The notes under the pieces were generated by a model. It was not told where the DNA came from. It ran no database searches and saw only the letters and a program-made list of their open reading frames with translations. 38,487 nt of DNA from Bradyrhizobium sacchari (lineage in GTDB: Bacteria; Pseudomonadota; Alphaproteobacteria; Rhizobiales; Xanthobacteraceae): NCBI RefSeq assembly GCF_002068095.1, contig NZ_LWIG01000053.1, forward strand, positions 78,269 to 116,755. Direction: 5' to 3'. The stretch's first letter is position 1. Each line of letters opens with the position of its first letter. The position numbers were made by a program, and so were the translations under genes. Shown here one piece after another: positions 17,541-25,724 of the stretch.

Positions 17541-17964
17541 GGTGCGGTCTCTCCCCGATTTTATTGTTTGCGACCGCAGTCGTTGCCACGGCGCTTTGCA
17601 TCGACTGTATGGCCAAAGCGACGACAGAGGCAAGGGATGCGGCAGCCTGCCGCCGCGCGCCGCGCGCCGAATGGGAAGCGCACCACGGCGGCGCGAAGCA
17701 CCATGTTGTCCCAGGATTTTCGACGAGATCGGGCTGCGTCGCGATGTACGAGGGGGCGCTCTTTCGCATCAGCGACGATCAATCCAATTGGCGCATGGAT
17801 CAATGCGCAATTCACATGGATCATACCGAAACGATGCCCGGCCCGCTCCGGCAGACACCCTGCCCCATTTTGCCGCAGCAGCGTGATCCAGCGCACAGAC
17901 AGTGTCGTGGCACGGACTTAGAAAAGGTGACATCATCGCGCGCATTGCCGATGGAGGTGACATC
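17541..17964. other. 424-bp divergent intergenic region between dctP and the caspase gene
   Basis: No convincing gene. Overlapping short frames exist but lack ribosome sites and family features. It contains the dctP leader, the inverted repeat at 17786-17812 described separately, and the strong GGAGGTGA ribosome site (17953-17960) of the caspase gene. Confidence 0.6.
17786..17812. promoter_or_regulatory. Operator-like inverted repeat
   Basis: Arms AATTGGCGCAT and ATGCGCAATT (10 matched positions, one bulged G) flank a 6-nt centre. The repeat lies between the divergent dctP and caspase genes in the most AT-rich part of that region. It could bind a dimeric repressor or activator of the TRAP operon. 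No regulator gene is adjacent. Confidence 0.4.
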
Positions 17965-19455
17965 ATGCGCCGTCCAGTCCTTTCCAATTTGCTGCTTGCG
18001 TCCGGCCTCCTTGCTCTCACACAACTGACGATGCCGACCGATGCCGCGGCCGAAGCGCGGCTCGCACTGGTGATCGGCCAGTCCGCCTATCGCACCGTGC
18101 CGGAACTGCCCAACGCCGCCAACGACGCCCAGGGCATGACCGAGTTGCTCGGCAATGCCGGTTTCACCGTCACGTCGGCAGCCAATCTCGGTCAGAACGA
18201 GATGCGCGCGGCGATCTCGGATTTCGCCGGCAAGGTCAGCGCCAGCGGCGGCGACACCGTTGCGCTGGTGTTCTATGCCGGCCACGGGCTGCAGATCGAC
18301 GGCGAGAACTATCTCGTGCCCGTCGACCTCGACCCCAAGCGCGAGGCCGACATTCCGCTCCAGGGCGTACGGCTGAACGACATGCTCAACACGCTCGGCG
18401 CGCTGCCGACGCGGGCGCGCATCTTCATGCTCGATGCCTGCCGCAACAACCCGTTCCCCGCGCTCAGCGGCGCCGGCCACGGGCTTGCGATCGTCGACAC
18501 CAAGGCCGGCGCACCGGGCTCCTTCATCTCCTATTCGACCTCGCCCGGCGCCGAAGCCGAGGACGGCAACGGCCTCGACAGCCCCTACACCACGGCCGCG
18601 CTGGCGATCGCCAAGCAGCCCAATCTGCCGATCGAGGAGGTGTTCAAGCGCATCCGCGTCGCGGTGGCGCAATCGACCGACGGCCGGCAAATCCCCTGGG
18701 AAAGCTCGTCGCTGACGACCGACTTCAAGTTCTTCGGCGGCGACAGCAGCAGTGGTCAGCCCGCTCTCCCCGGCGCATCCGCGATGGCGCTCGCCAGCGG
18801 CTCGCGCAGCGTCGCCGACTGGCGCAAGGATTTGCAGGGCAAGGAGCCGAAGGCCGCCTATGAGCTCGTGATCACCGACGACACCGTCGAGGCATATCAG
18901 GCCTATATCGAGCTGTACGCACAGGACTCCCGCACCCCGCGCCTGCGCACGGTGGTGGAGCGCCGGCGCCAGATGCTGGCCTGGGAGCGTGCGGTCGCGA
19001 TCAACACCCGCGCCTCGTTCGAGGCGTATCTGGCGAACTGGGACAACAGCGATCTCGCGGCAACCGCGCGCAGGCTGCTGCTCCGCGTGCAGAACCGCAA
19101 CTATGCCCTGCCCGTGGCCGCGGCGGCTACCCCCGCTCCGGTCGCCGTCGCGATGGCGCCGACCTGCCCGTGCTCGACGCCCACGCCGCCGGCGAGCCCG
19201 GTCAACCCGGCCGTGACGCCCATCATCAAGAAGCGCGTCGACGACACCCCGCCGAAGCGCAAGGTGGTCGAGACGCCGCCGAAGCCGCGCCGCCCGCCGC
19301 CTGAGGAAGTTGTCTACGAGCGCGCACCGCCGCCGGATCGCGGCCCGCCGCCCGGCGCCGTGATGCAGGGCATCGGCATCGGGATTGGCATCGGCATGGG
19401 CATGGGTGGTGGCGGCCGCGGCGGCGACTATCACAATGAGCGAGGGCGGTACTGA
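17965..19455 (+). CDS. Secreted caspase-fold peptidase (C14 family)
   Basis: A 496-residue exported protein. The ATG at 17965 follows GGAGGTGA at optimal spacing and gives a Sec signal peptide (MRRPVLSNLLLASGLLAL..., cleaved near residue 28 after DAAA). The caspase p20-like domain spans about 30-265 and has the catalytic dyad: His107 in 'VFYAGHG' and Cys159 in 'LDACRNNPF'. The family cleaves after basic (metacaspase/orthocaspase) or acidic residues; the preference here is unknown. The C-terminal half holds a helical region (about 270-375), then a Pro/Ala-rich and basic Pro-rich linker, and ends in a GI/GM and Gly-rich tail. Such a tail suggests an envelope-associated location. It stands alone, followed by two hairpins. 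Confidence 0.9.
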   Translation: MRRPVLSNLLLASGLLALTQLTMPTDAAAEARLALVIGQSAYRTVPELPNAANDAQGMTELLGNAGFTVTSAANLGQNEMRAAISDFAGKVSASGGDTVALVFYAGHGLQIDGENYLVPVDLDPKREADIPLQGVRLNDMLNTLGALPTRARIFMLDACRNNPFPALSGAGHGLAIVDTKAGAPGSFISYSTSPGAEAEDGNGLDSPYTTAALAIAKQPNLPIEEVFKRIRVAVAQSTDGRQIPWESSSLTTDFKFFGGDSSSGQPALPGASAMALASGSRSVADWRKDLQGKEPKAAYELVITDDTVEAYQAYIELYAQDSRTPRLRTVVERRRQMLAWERAVAINTRASFEAYLANWDNSDLAATARRLLLRVQNRNYALPVAAAATPAPVAVAMAPTCPCSTPTPPASPVNPAVTPIIKKRVDDTPPKRKVVETPPKPRRPPPEEVVYERAPPPDRGPPPGAVMQGIGIGIGIGMGMGGGGRGGDYHNERGRY

Positions 19456-19471
19456 GGGGGACTCGCGCGAT

Positions 19472-19494
19472 ACGGAGGACAGTGTGTCCTCCGT
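19472..19494 (+). terminator. Hairpin after the caspase gene
   Basis: A perfect 10-bp stem (ACGGAGGACA/TGTCCTCCGT) with a 3-nt loop, 16 bp after the stop codon. There is no T-run; it touches the next palindromic repeat. Probably a terminator or transcript-stabilising hairpin. Confidence 0.55.
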
Positions 19495-19570
19495 CATTGC
19501 GAGCGCAGCGAAGCAATCCAGACTGCCGACGCGGTCAGATTCTGGATTGCTTCGCTTCGCTCGCAATGAC
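19493..19570. repeat. Large palindromic intergenic repeat
   Basis: Arms of 30 nt match at 29 positions around an 18-nt loop; each arm begins GTCATTGCGAGCG when read inward. It lies between the caspase and SulP genes and would form a very stable hairpin. I recall this module as a widespread multi-copy repeat of rhizobial genomes; copy number here is not checked. Confidence 0.88.
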
Positions 19571-19654
19571 GACGGATGTAGAGAAATTGCGTCTGCCGCT
19601 TCCCGATCCGGATGTTGTAGTCTTATCGGCTAACAAGCATTTCCGGGGACCTCA

Positions 19655-21322
19655 ATGCCGCACGACGCCGACACCAGGCACGCATGGCCGCTGTTCCGCT
19701 CGCTCGCCTCCTATTCCCTGCCGGGCGACCTGATGGCGGGGCTGACGCTGGCGGCGATTGCGATCCCCGAGCAGATGGCGACCGCGCGGCTTGGCGGCTT
19801 TGAGCCGCAGATCGGCTTCTTCGCCTTCATGGCCGGCTCGCTCGGCTTCGCGCTGCTCGGTGGCAACCGCTTCCTCTCCTGCGGCGCGGACTCCACGATC
19901 ACGCCGATCTTCGCCGGCGGGCTTGCGGCGCTCGCCGCAGTCGGCTCGCCGCAATATCAGGGATTTGCGGTCGCGCTGGCGCTGATGGTTGGCGCGATGA
20001 TGCTCGCGGGCGGCGCCTTCCGCCTCGGCGGCATCGCCAACCTGCTGTCGATGCCGGTCATGGTCGGCTTCCTCGCCGGCATCTCCGTCCACATCATCGT
20101 GTCGCAATTGCCCGGCGTGCTCGGACTGAAGTCGCCGAGCGGGCCGACGCTCGATCGCATCGGCATGCTCGCCGGCGAGCTTAACCGCAGCAATCCCTTC
20201 ACGCTGTGCATCGGCTTCAGTGTGCTGGCAACGGTCTTCGTCTCCGAGAAGATCAGCGCGAAAATCCCGGGCGCGCTGATCGGGCTCGTCGCCGCGACAC
20301 TGGCCACGATCGCGCTCGGCCTCGAAAGCAAGGGCGTCAGCGTCGTCGGCGTGGTGCCGGGCACGCTGCCGCGGCTCACTTTGCCCGAGCTTGCGCCGGA
20401 GCATTGGGTGCATCTGGTGTCGCTCGCCTTCGTGATCACGATCGTGGTGATGGTGCAGACCGCCGCGACCACGCGCTCGTTCCCATCCGATCCCGACAAG
20501 CCTGCCGATGTCGACCGCGACTTCCTCGGCGCGGGCGCCGGCAGCGTTTTGTCCGGCCTGTTTGGCGCGTTTCCGGTCAATGCCAGCCCGCCGCGCACGG
20601 GGATCGTCGCCGAGACCGGCGGGCAATCGCAGCTCGCAGGGCTTGCGGCCGCGGCTATCGTGCTGGCGCTGCTCGCATTCGGCACCGGACTGCTGAGGCA
20701 CGTTCCGGACGCCGCCCTCGGCGGCATTCTGCTGTTCGTCGCGCTGCGCATCGTCCGCGCGAAGCAGATCGTCACGATCTACCACCAGTCTCGAAGCGAA
20801 TTCCTGCTGATCGTCGCGACCGCCGCCCTGATCATCGTGCTGCCGATCCAGCAGGGCGCGTTCCTCGGCATCGTGTTGTCGCTGCTGCACGGTATCTGGA
20901 GCACGACGCGGGCGCGGCTCGTCGAGTTCGAGCGCGTGCCCGGCACCACGATCTGGTGGCCGGCCCATCCGCACATCAGCGGCGAGCGCATCGACGGCGT
21001 TGCCGTAATCGGGCTGCAGGCGCCGCTTTCGTTCCTCAACGCCCCTGGTTTCCGCAGCGACGTGGCCAAGGTGCTCGGCACGGCAACCCCGCAACTGCTG
21101 GTGCTGGAGGCGAGCGGCATGGTCGAGATCGACTTCACCGCCGCGCAGATTCTGCTCGACATGTTCAAGGCGTGCAACGAACAGGGCGTCACCGTCGCCC
21201 TCGCGCGGCTGGAATCAGTGCGTGCGCAGGACGCGTTCGAGCGCTTCAGATTATACGACGCCCTGCCCCGCGAGCACGTCTTCCGCAGCGTGGACGAGGC
21301 GGTGCGCAAGCTGGCGAGATAG
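19655..21322 (+). CDS. SulP family anion transporter with STAS domain
   Basis: A 555-residue membrane protein. About residues 20-420 form the multi-helix SulP core, beginning with 'LPGDLMAGLTLAAIAIPEQMA', a typical first signature. The region 'FPVNASPPRTGIVAETGGQSQLAG' corresponds to the conserved segment around helix 8. A cytoplasmic STAS domain covers about 440-550. SulP proteins carry sulfate, bicarbonate or dicarboxylates across the inner membrane, and the sequence alone does not tell which. No sulfate-assimilation or carbonic-anhydrase gene is adjacent. It converges with the 120-residue gene on the minus strand. Confidence 0.92.
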   Translation: MPHDADTRHAWPLFRSLASYSLPGDLMAGLTLAAIAIPEQMATARLGGFEPQIGFFAFMAGSLGFALLGGNRFLSCGADSTITPIFAGGLAALAAVGSPQYQGFAVALALMVGAMMLAGGAFRLGGIANLLSMPVMVGFLAGISVHIIVSQLPGVLGLKSPSGPTLDRIGMLAGELNRSNPFTLCIGFSVLATVFVSEKISAKIPGALIGLVAATLATIALGLESKGVSVVGVVPGTLPRLTLPELAPEHWVHLVSLAFVITIVVMVQTAATTRSFPSDPDKPADVDRDFLGAGAGSVLSGLFGAFPVNASPPRTGIVAETGGQSQLAGLAAAAIVLALLAFGTGLLRHVPDAALGGILLFVALRIVRAKQIVTIYHQSRSEFLLIVATAALIIVLPIQQGAFLGIVLSLLHGIWSTTRARLVEFERVPGTTIWWPAHPHISGERIDGVAVIGLQAPLSFLNAPGFRSDVAKVLGTATPQLLVLEASGMVEIDFTAAQILLDMFKACNEQGVTVALARLESVRAQDAFERFRLYDALPREHVFRSVDEAVRKLAR

Positions 21323-21328
21323 TCGCCC

Positions 21329-21691
21329 TTACTGCGCCAGGGTCGGGTGATCCCGCTGCACCGTCTCGCGGATCCAGCTGGCATGGATCGCGCGAAACAG
21401 GATCTGCGCGGTCTTGAGGTCGCCCGCCTTCATGCAGAGATCGACGATGCGACGGACCGCATCGTCGCGCATCAGTCCATCCGAGATATTCATCGCGATC
21501 TCCATCGCGACCTTGGCCGCGCGCTCGTAGCGCGCGCTCTCGCGCTTGTCGTTCTGCGCAGATCCTGCCGCGCTCGCGGAAGCCGCCTCGCAAATGGCGC
21601 GGATGCGCGCGGCGGCCTCGATGTCGCCGAGCGGCCCCTCGATCGTCTCGTCCCAGATGTCCTGCCGCGTCTTGCGCGCGAACCACTTCAT
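21329..21691 (-). CDS. Conserved hypothetical protein, 120 residues
   Basis: I do not recognise the family. The ATG at 21691 is preferred (GGTGGAG about 4 nt upstream); an in-frame ATG at 21751 would add 20 residues. The product is soluble, mostly helical and charged, with 'RYERAAKVAMEIAMNISDGLMRDDAVRRIVDLCMKAGDLKTAQILFRAI', which looks like a pair of TPR-like helices. It lies downstream of the Spy-like gene on the same strand, 117 bp away, so co-transcription is possible. Confidence 0.7.
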   Translation of the reverse strand: MKWFARKTRQDIWDETIEGPLGDIEAAARIRAICEAASASAAGSAQNDKRESARYERAAKVAMEIAMNISDGLMRDDAVRRIVDLCMKAGDLKTAQILFRAIHASWIRETVQRDHPTLAQ

Positions 21692-21808
21692 CGCTCCACC
21701 ATCCGCGATCTTCGAGCCGCCATATGGCCGCGCTTCAGTCTCTCCCAGCATAGAGAGGCCAATCGAGATCGGCGAGGCGATTTTTCCGCACGCTCCATCT
21801 TGACGTTT

Positions 21809-23140
21809 TCAGGACGTCCGGCGTGGGCCGATGGCCTCGAACTGTGCCTTCTGCTCGTCATTCAGCGTGGCGTAGAAATCCTCCAGCGCCGCGCGCACCG
21901 ACTTGACGCCCTCGAGCATCGTGTCGAGCCGCTTGCGGACCGCGGCCATTCGCGCCGGCGGCGTCAACACCTCGCTGGGCTGGCAGGCCGCCTTGAGCGA
22001 TGCGCTGACTTTGGCACTGGTATCCTGGAGCACCTGTAGCGCGGCACGCTGCGTGTCGTTGGGGCGAAGCCTCGCCTCGATGTCGGTGCCGGGCCAATCG
22101 AGTGCAGCAGGCGCACCGCATGTCTGGACCAGCGATCCTCCCCCGCTGCCGTTGGATGCCGTTGTGCGACGCTGATCTTCGGCCAGCGCGTTGAACCGCG
22201 CCTTCTGCTCGTCGGTGAGCGCGCCATAGAAGCTGTCGAGGGCGGGCTGGACGAGATCGACGGCTTTCACCATCGCCTCGACGCGCTGCTGCATCGCCGC
22301 CAGCCGGCCGGGCGCGGTCGCTGCGACCTGCGATGGGCAGGATGTGCGGATCAGCGCTGCAGCGTCGATGGAGGCGTTGCCGAGCGCATCGAGATTGGCA
22401 CCCTGCGCCTCGGTCGGCTGCACCGCCGCGGCGATCTGGTCGATCGGAAGACCGACGATCTCGCGCCGGTCGCTGCCGCAAAGCTGATCCAGCGCAACGC
22501 CGCGCGCTTGCCGCCGTCCCTGCGGGCGCTGCGGCAGATAAGCGGACAGGCCATCATAGCCGTAGGGGCCGAAGAGGCCGGCATAGATGTCCGGATAGCC
22601 GTAGCCCCAGAAGCCGAGACCGTCGCCCCAGATCGTGTAGTCGTAGAGATCATTATAGGCGAACGGCCAGAACAGCGGTCCGACCCAGCCGTAACCGCCG
22701 CCCGGATGCTGCCACCATCCGCTGCTGGCACCATGCCAGCCGGCGAGCGCAGCCGCCGCCGTGATCTGGGCGCGCGCCGCCGGGTTGCCGATCAGACGGC
22801 CGTTGCGAAAGGCGCCGGAATGCATGTTGAGAGCGTTGCGGAAGTTCGCGGGGCGCACGGACGCATTGCGGATCTGACCGAAGTTCGGCCCACCATGTCG
22901 GGCGCCGGTTGCAAACCGCATCGCGCGATGATGACCGCCCCCATGCGCATGGCCGAAGCCGTGATGGCCGCCACCGTGATGCCCGCCGCCATGATGGCCA
23001 CCGCCGTGCCCGCCGCCGTGACCACCGCCATGTCCGCCACCATGTCCGCCACCATGGCCGCCACCGCCCTTGCCCAGAGCCGTCCCCGCCAGCAGGCAGG
23101 CAAGCGCCATCACGGCAATTCCAATGACCGGTCGCAACAT
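21809..23140 (-). CDS. Spy/CpxP-like periplasmic protein with His/Gly-rich repeat
   Basis: A 443-residue exported protein. The ATG at 23140 has GGGAGGA upstream and gives a signal peptide ending near residue 23. Residues about 25-75 are a run of GGGH units ending in HH and HAH clusters, a likely metal-binding or low-complexity segment. A Tyr/Trp/Gly-rich part follows. The C-terminal half contains two similar helical modules, each with an LTXXQ-like motif ('ALTDEQKARFNAL' and 'TLNDEQKAQFEAI'), the signature of Spy/CpxP periplasmic chaperones. Each module also has a Cys pair pattern (one Cys per half-module). Likely roles are envelope stress response or metal buffering. A GGAAC-N16-GGTT element lies upstream. 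Confidence 0.85.
   Translation of the reverse strand: MLRPVIGIAVMALACLLAGTALGKGGGGHGGGHGGGHGGGHGGGHGGGHHGGGHHGGGHHGFGHAHGGGHHRAMRFATGARHGGPNFGQIRNASVRPANFRNALNMHSGAFRNGRLIGNPAARAQITAAAALAGWHGASSGWWQHPGGGYGWVGPLFWPFAYNDLYDYTIWGDGLGFWGYGYPDIYAGLFGPYGYDGLSAYLPQRPQGRRQARGVALDQLCGSDRREIVGLPIDQIAAAVQPTEAQGANLDALGNASIDAAALIRTSCPSQVAATAPGRLAAMQQRVEAMVKAVDLVQPALDSFYGALTDEQKARFNALAEDQRRTTASNGSGGGSLVQTCGAPAALDWPGTDIEARLRPNDTQRAALQVLQDTSAKVSASLKAACQPSEVLTPPARMAAVRKRLDTMLEGVKSVRAALEDFYATLNDEQKAQFEAIGPRRTS
22918..23068. repeat. Tandem GGH-coding repeat within the Spy-like gene
   Basis: About ten imperfect 12-15 bp units encode GGGH and GGHH. They lie inside the reading frame and are prone to length change by slippage. 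Confidence 0.8.
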
Positions 23141-23194
23141 CGCATCCTCCCGCAAAGCCGCGCCATTGAGGCATCGGAAATTGTCGGGAATTGG

Positions 23195-23219
23195 AACCGG
23201 CAGGACTGCCGAAAGTTCC
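23195..23219 (-). promoter_or_regulatory. EcfG-like promoter of the Spy-like gene
   Basis: On the minus strand GGAAC (23219-23215) is followed after 16 nt by GGTT (23198-23195), one base off the general-stress EcfG consensus CGTT. It lies about 55-80 bp before the start codon. The gene is a plausible member of an envelope-stress regulon. Confidence 0.4.
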
Positions 23220-23242
23220 CGGGGCCGCGGTGCAGTGGCTGC

Positions 23243-23347
23243 GCTAAAGCGCGATGAGGTTGGGATTAAATCATTACCTCGCTTTAGGTTGTTGTTTGCG
23301 CATGATCTTTTCGGAAAACCGCTGCGCACTTTTCCGGATCCTGCGCT
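23243..23347. repeat. Two-hairpin palindromic repeat at the end of the FAD oxidase
   Basis: The first half pairs CTAAAGCG/CGCTTTAG plus AGGT/ACCT. The second half, from the segment GCGCATGATCTTTTCGG to TTTTCCGGATCCTGCGC, pairs across a GC-rich loop. It reaches the stop codon of the FAD oxidase and may end its transcript. This is a repeat module I recall from Bradyrhizobium/Rhodopseudomonas genomes. Confidence 0.75.
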
Positions 23348-24770
23348 ACGCCTCCGGCACGATCTTTCCGGGATTGAAAATGTTGAGCGGATCGAGCGCC
23401 TTCTTCAGCGCTCGCATCGCGTCCAGCGCCTCGGGGCCGAGCTCGGCCTTGAGGTACTTTTGCTTGCCCTGGCCGATGCCGTGCTCGCCGGTGCAGGTGC
23501 CGTCCATCGCCTGCGCGCGCTCCACCAGGCGATGCATGAACTCCTCGCCGCGCGCCATCTCGGCCGCGTCGTTGGTATCGCAGACCAGCGAGCAATGGAA
23601 ATTGCCGTCGCCGACATGGCCGACGATCGGCGACAGCAAATTGAGGCGCTTAAGATCCTCCTCGGTCTCGCTGACGCAGTCGGCGAGCCGCGAGATCGGC
23701 ACGCAGACGTCGGTTGCGACCACGCCGATGCTGTCGCCGGGCCGTAGCGCCTTCACCGACCAGTAGGCGTCGTGCCGCGCCTGCCACAGCTTGGTGCGAT
23801 CCTCGGGCTTGGTGGTCCAGGAGAAATCGCCGCCGCCGCAATCCTTGGCGATCTCGCCGAACGCCTTGGACTGCTCGGCGACCTCGATCTCGCTGCCGTG
23901 GAATTCCATCAAGAGCAGCGGTGTCTCGGGCAGCGTCAGCTTCGAATAGGCGTTGCAGGCCTTCACCTGCGCGGCATTGAGCAGCTCGATGCGCGCCACG
24001 GGAATGCCGGTCTGGATCGCCAGGATCACGGCCTGACACGCGCCATGCACGGTCTCGAACGACACCGCGCCGGCCGCGATCGTGTCAGGGATGCCGCGCA
24101 GGCGGATCGTCAGCTCCGAGATGATGCCGAGCGTGCCTTCGGCACCGACGAACAGATGCGTCAGGTCGTAGCCCGCGGACGACTTCTTCGCGCGCGTGCC
24201 CGTGGTGATGATCTCGCCGTCGCCGCGCACCACCTTCAGCGCCAGCACGCTGTCGCGCATGGTGCCGTAGCGCACCGCGTTGGTGCCGGAGGCGCGGGTC
24301 GAGGCCATGCCGCCGAGCGAAGCATCCGCGCCGGGATCGATCGGGAAGAACAGGCCCTGGTCGCGCAGATGCTCGTTCAGCGCCTTGCGTGTGACGCCGG
24401 GCTGGATCACGCAGTCGAGGTCCTCGGCATGTACCGCGAGCACCTTGTTCATGTCGCGCAGGTCGATCGAGATGCCGCCGGCGGGCGCGTTGACCTGGCC
24501 TTCCAGCGAGGTGCCGGTGCCGAAGGCGATGACGGGCACGCGGTTCTTAGCGCAGATCCGCACCACGTCCTGGATGTCGGCGGTCTCCTGCGCCATCACC
24601 ACGCCGTCCGGCGGCTGGTTGACGATCCAGGTGGTGGTATGGCCGTGCTGCTCGCGGACGGCCTGCGAGGTGATCAGGCGGTTGCCGAAGCGTGCGGCAA
24701 GCTGCTCCAGTGCGCTCGCGAGGGCTTTCGGCTCCGGCCGCGGCGGATTATTGGTGATGGTCGTACCCAC
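23346..24770 (-). CDS. FAD-linked oxidase, GlcD/D-lactate dehydrogenase type
   Basis: A 474-residue flavoenzyme of the vanillyl-alcohol oxidase/p-cresol methylhydroxylase superfamily. The FAD-binding PCMH domain covers about 50-230, with 'PVIAFGTGTSLEG' and 'PGADASLGGMASTRASGTNAV'. The C-terminal substrate domain has the metal-site motif 'GHVGDGNFHCSLV' and 'GEHGIGQGK'. It is most like cytochrome-type D-lactate dehydrogenases or the GlcD subunit of glycolate oxidase, oxidising a D-2-hydroxyacid to a keto acid. No GlcE/GlcF partners are adjacent, which favours the single-subunit D-lactate dehydrogenase type. It is divergent from the thioesterase gene (88 bp apart). Confidence 0.9.
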   Translation of the reverse strand: MGTTITNNPPRPEPKALASALEQLAARFGNRLITSQAVREQHGHTTTWIVNQPPDGVVMAQETADIQDVVRICAKNRVPVIAFGTGTSLEGQVNAPAGGISIDLRDMNKVLAVHAEDLDCVIQPGVTRKALNEHLRDQGLFFPIDPGADASLGGMASTRASGTNAVRYGTMRDSVLALKVVRGDGEIITTGTRAKKSSAGYDLTHLFVGAEGTLGIISELTIRLRGIPDTIAAGAVSFETVHGACQAVILAIQTGIPVARIELLNAAQVKACNAYSKLTLPETPLLLMEFHGSEIEVAEQSKAFGEIAKDCGGGDFSWTTKPEDRTKLWQARHDAYWSVKALRPGDSIGVVATDVCVPISRLADCVSETEEDLKRLNLLSPIVGHVGDGNFHCSLVCDTNDAAEMARGEEFMHRLVERAQAMDGTCTGEHGIGQGKQKYLKAELGPEALDAMRALKKALDPLNIFNPGKIVPEA

Positions 24771-24858
24771 GGAAATTCCTCCCGACGAGAAGAGACCGTG
24801 GCAAAGGACATATAGCCGGTCAAGTCAAGGGACCGGACGCATAGCTTGGGAAGGACAC

Positions 24859-25350
24859 ATGCCGGAAACCGCCACCGAGCCGTTTCGCTCGTCGATCATG
24901 CAGATCGAACCGCAATGGATCGACTATAACGGCCACCTCAACATGGCCTATTACAACGTGATGTTCGACCGGGCGATCGACGAGTTCTGGCTCGAGCTCG
25001 GGATTGGCCCGGTCTACAAGACCGAGCGCCACGGCTCGACCTTCACCGCCGAATGCCATGTGCGGTACTTGCGCGAGATCCATCTCGGCGATCCCGTGCA
25101 GATCCTGGTGTGGCTCCTGGCGGCGGACGACAAGCGGCTGCACACCTTCGAGGAGATGAGGCACGGCGCCGAAGGCTGGCTGTCCGCGACCTCGGAGAAC
25201 ATGTCGCTGCACATGGACATGAAGGCGCGGCGCGTTGCGCCGTTTCCGTCCGACATCCAGCAGCGCATTGCAGGCATCGCGAGGGCCCACAGCGCCTTGA
25301 CGCGACCCGAGGGCATCGGCCGCAGCGTGGCGATGCCCTCGAGGCGGTAG
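24859..25350 (+). CDS. Hotdog-fold acyl-CoA thioesterase family protein
   Basis: A 163-residue protein of the 4-hydroxybenzoyl-CoA thioesterase/YbgC-like family, with the opening signature 'IDYNGHLNMAYYNVMFDRAIDEF'. The start ATG at 24859 has AAGGA upstream; the frame stays open further upstream, but that part is noise antisense to the FAD oxidase. It probably hydrolyses an acyl-CoA; similar proteins occur with carnitine/betaine catabolism genes. Nothing adjacent fixes the substrate. Confidence 0.85.
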   Translation: MPETATEPFRSSIMQIEPQWIDYNGHLNMAYYNVMFDRAIDEFWLELGIGPVYKTERHGSTFTAECHVRYLREIHLGDPVQILVWLLAADDKRLHTFEEMRHGAEGWLSATSENMSLHMDMKARRVAPFPSDIQQRIAGIARAHSALTRPEGIGRSVAMPSRR

Positions 25351-25366
25351 TGCATGATCCGGCGCG

Positions 25367-25537
25367 CTATATCCTGCGGCCGCGGGCCAATCCGACCACG
25401 GCCGAGACCAGGAACAGGATGACCGCGATGAAGAAGATGATCTTGGCGATCTCGATCGATGCGCCGGCGATGCCGCCAAAGCCCAGGATACCGGCGATCA
25501 GTGCGATAACCAGAAACGTCACAACCCAGCCTAGCAT
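25367..25537 (-). CDS. DUF1328 small membrane protein (YtjA family)
   Basis: A 56-residue hydrophobic protein, ATG at 25537 and TAG at 25367. It has two membrane helices: 'MLGWVVTFLVIALIAGILGFGGI' is the typical DUF1328 opening, and the second helix ends in ARGRRI. A GAGGG ribosome site lies upstream. The family is common in proteobacteria and often stress-induced; molecular function is unknown. It converges with the thioesterase gene (16 bp apart). A GGAAC...GTTCC palindrome lies about 70 bp upstream, but no EcfG -10 element follows it. Confidence 0.88.
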   Translation of the reverse strand: MLGWVVTFLVIALIAGILGFGGIAGASIEIAKIIFFIAVILFLVSAVVGLARGRRI

Positions 25538-25724
25538 GGTCAAACCCTCGTCTTGATGTCACTCGGCACGGCTGGCCGCGCCGCCTGTCCAGACAATCTC
25601 GACGCGGGAACGATGGTTCCGGCACGTAGAGCGGCGAAATTCACGGCTTCGGCAGGAACAAATCGGCCTGCCGCGTACGTGGAAAACCTCGCACCGGCGC
25701 CCCATATAGGCACCAATCCCTGTT

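Noticed and set aside
17821..19566. Minus-strand frame opposite the caspase gene
   Set aside because: Antisense to a well-supported secreted caspase-like gene; its N-terminus merely translates the palindromic repeat at 19493-19570.
22918..23068. Regular short repeats that could be mistaken for a CRISPR array
   Set aside because: The units are contiguous without spacers and encode GGH residues in frame with the Spy-like protein.
25600..25625. GGAACgatgGTTCC palindrome upstream of the DUF1328 gene as an EcfG promoter
   Set aside because: No CGTT or similar -10 element is present 16-17 nt downstream on the gene's strand.
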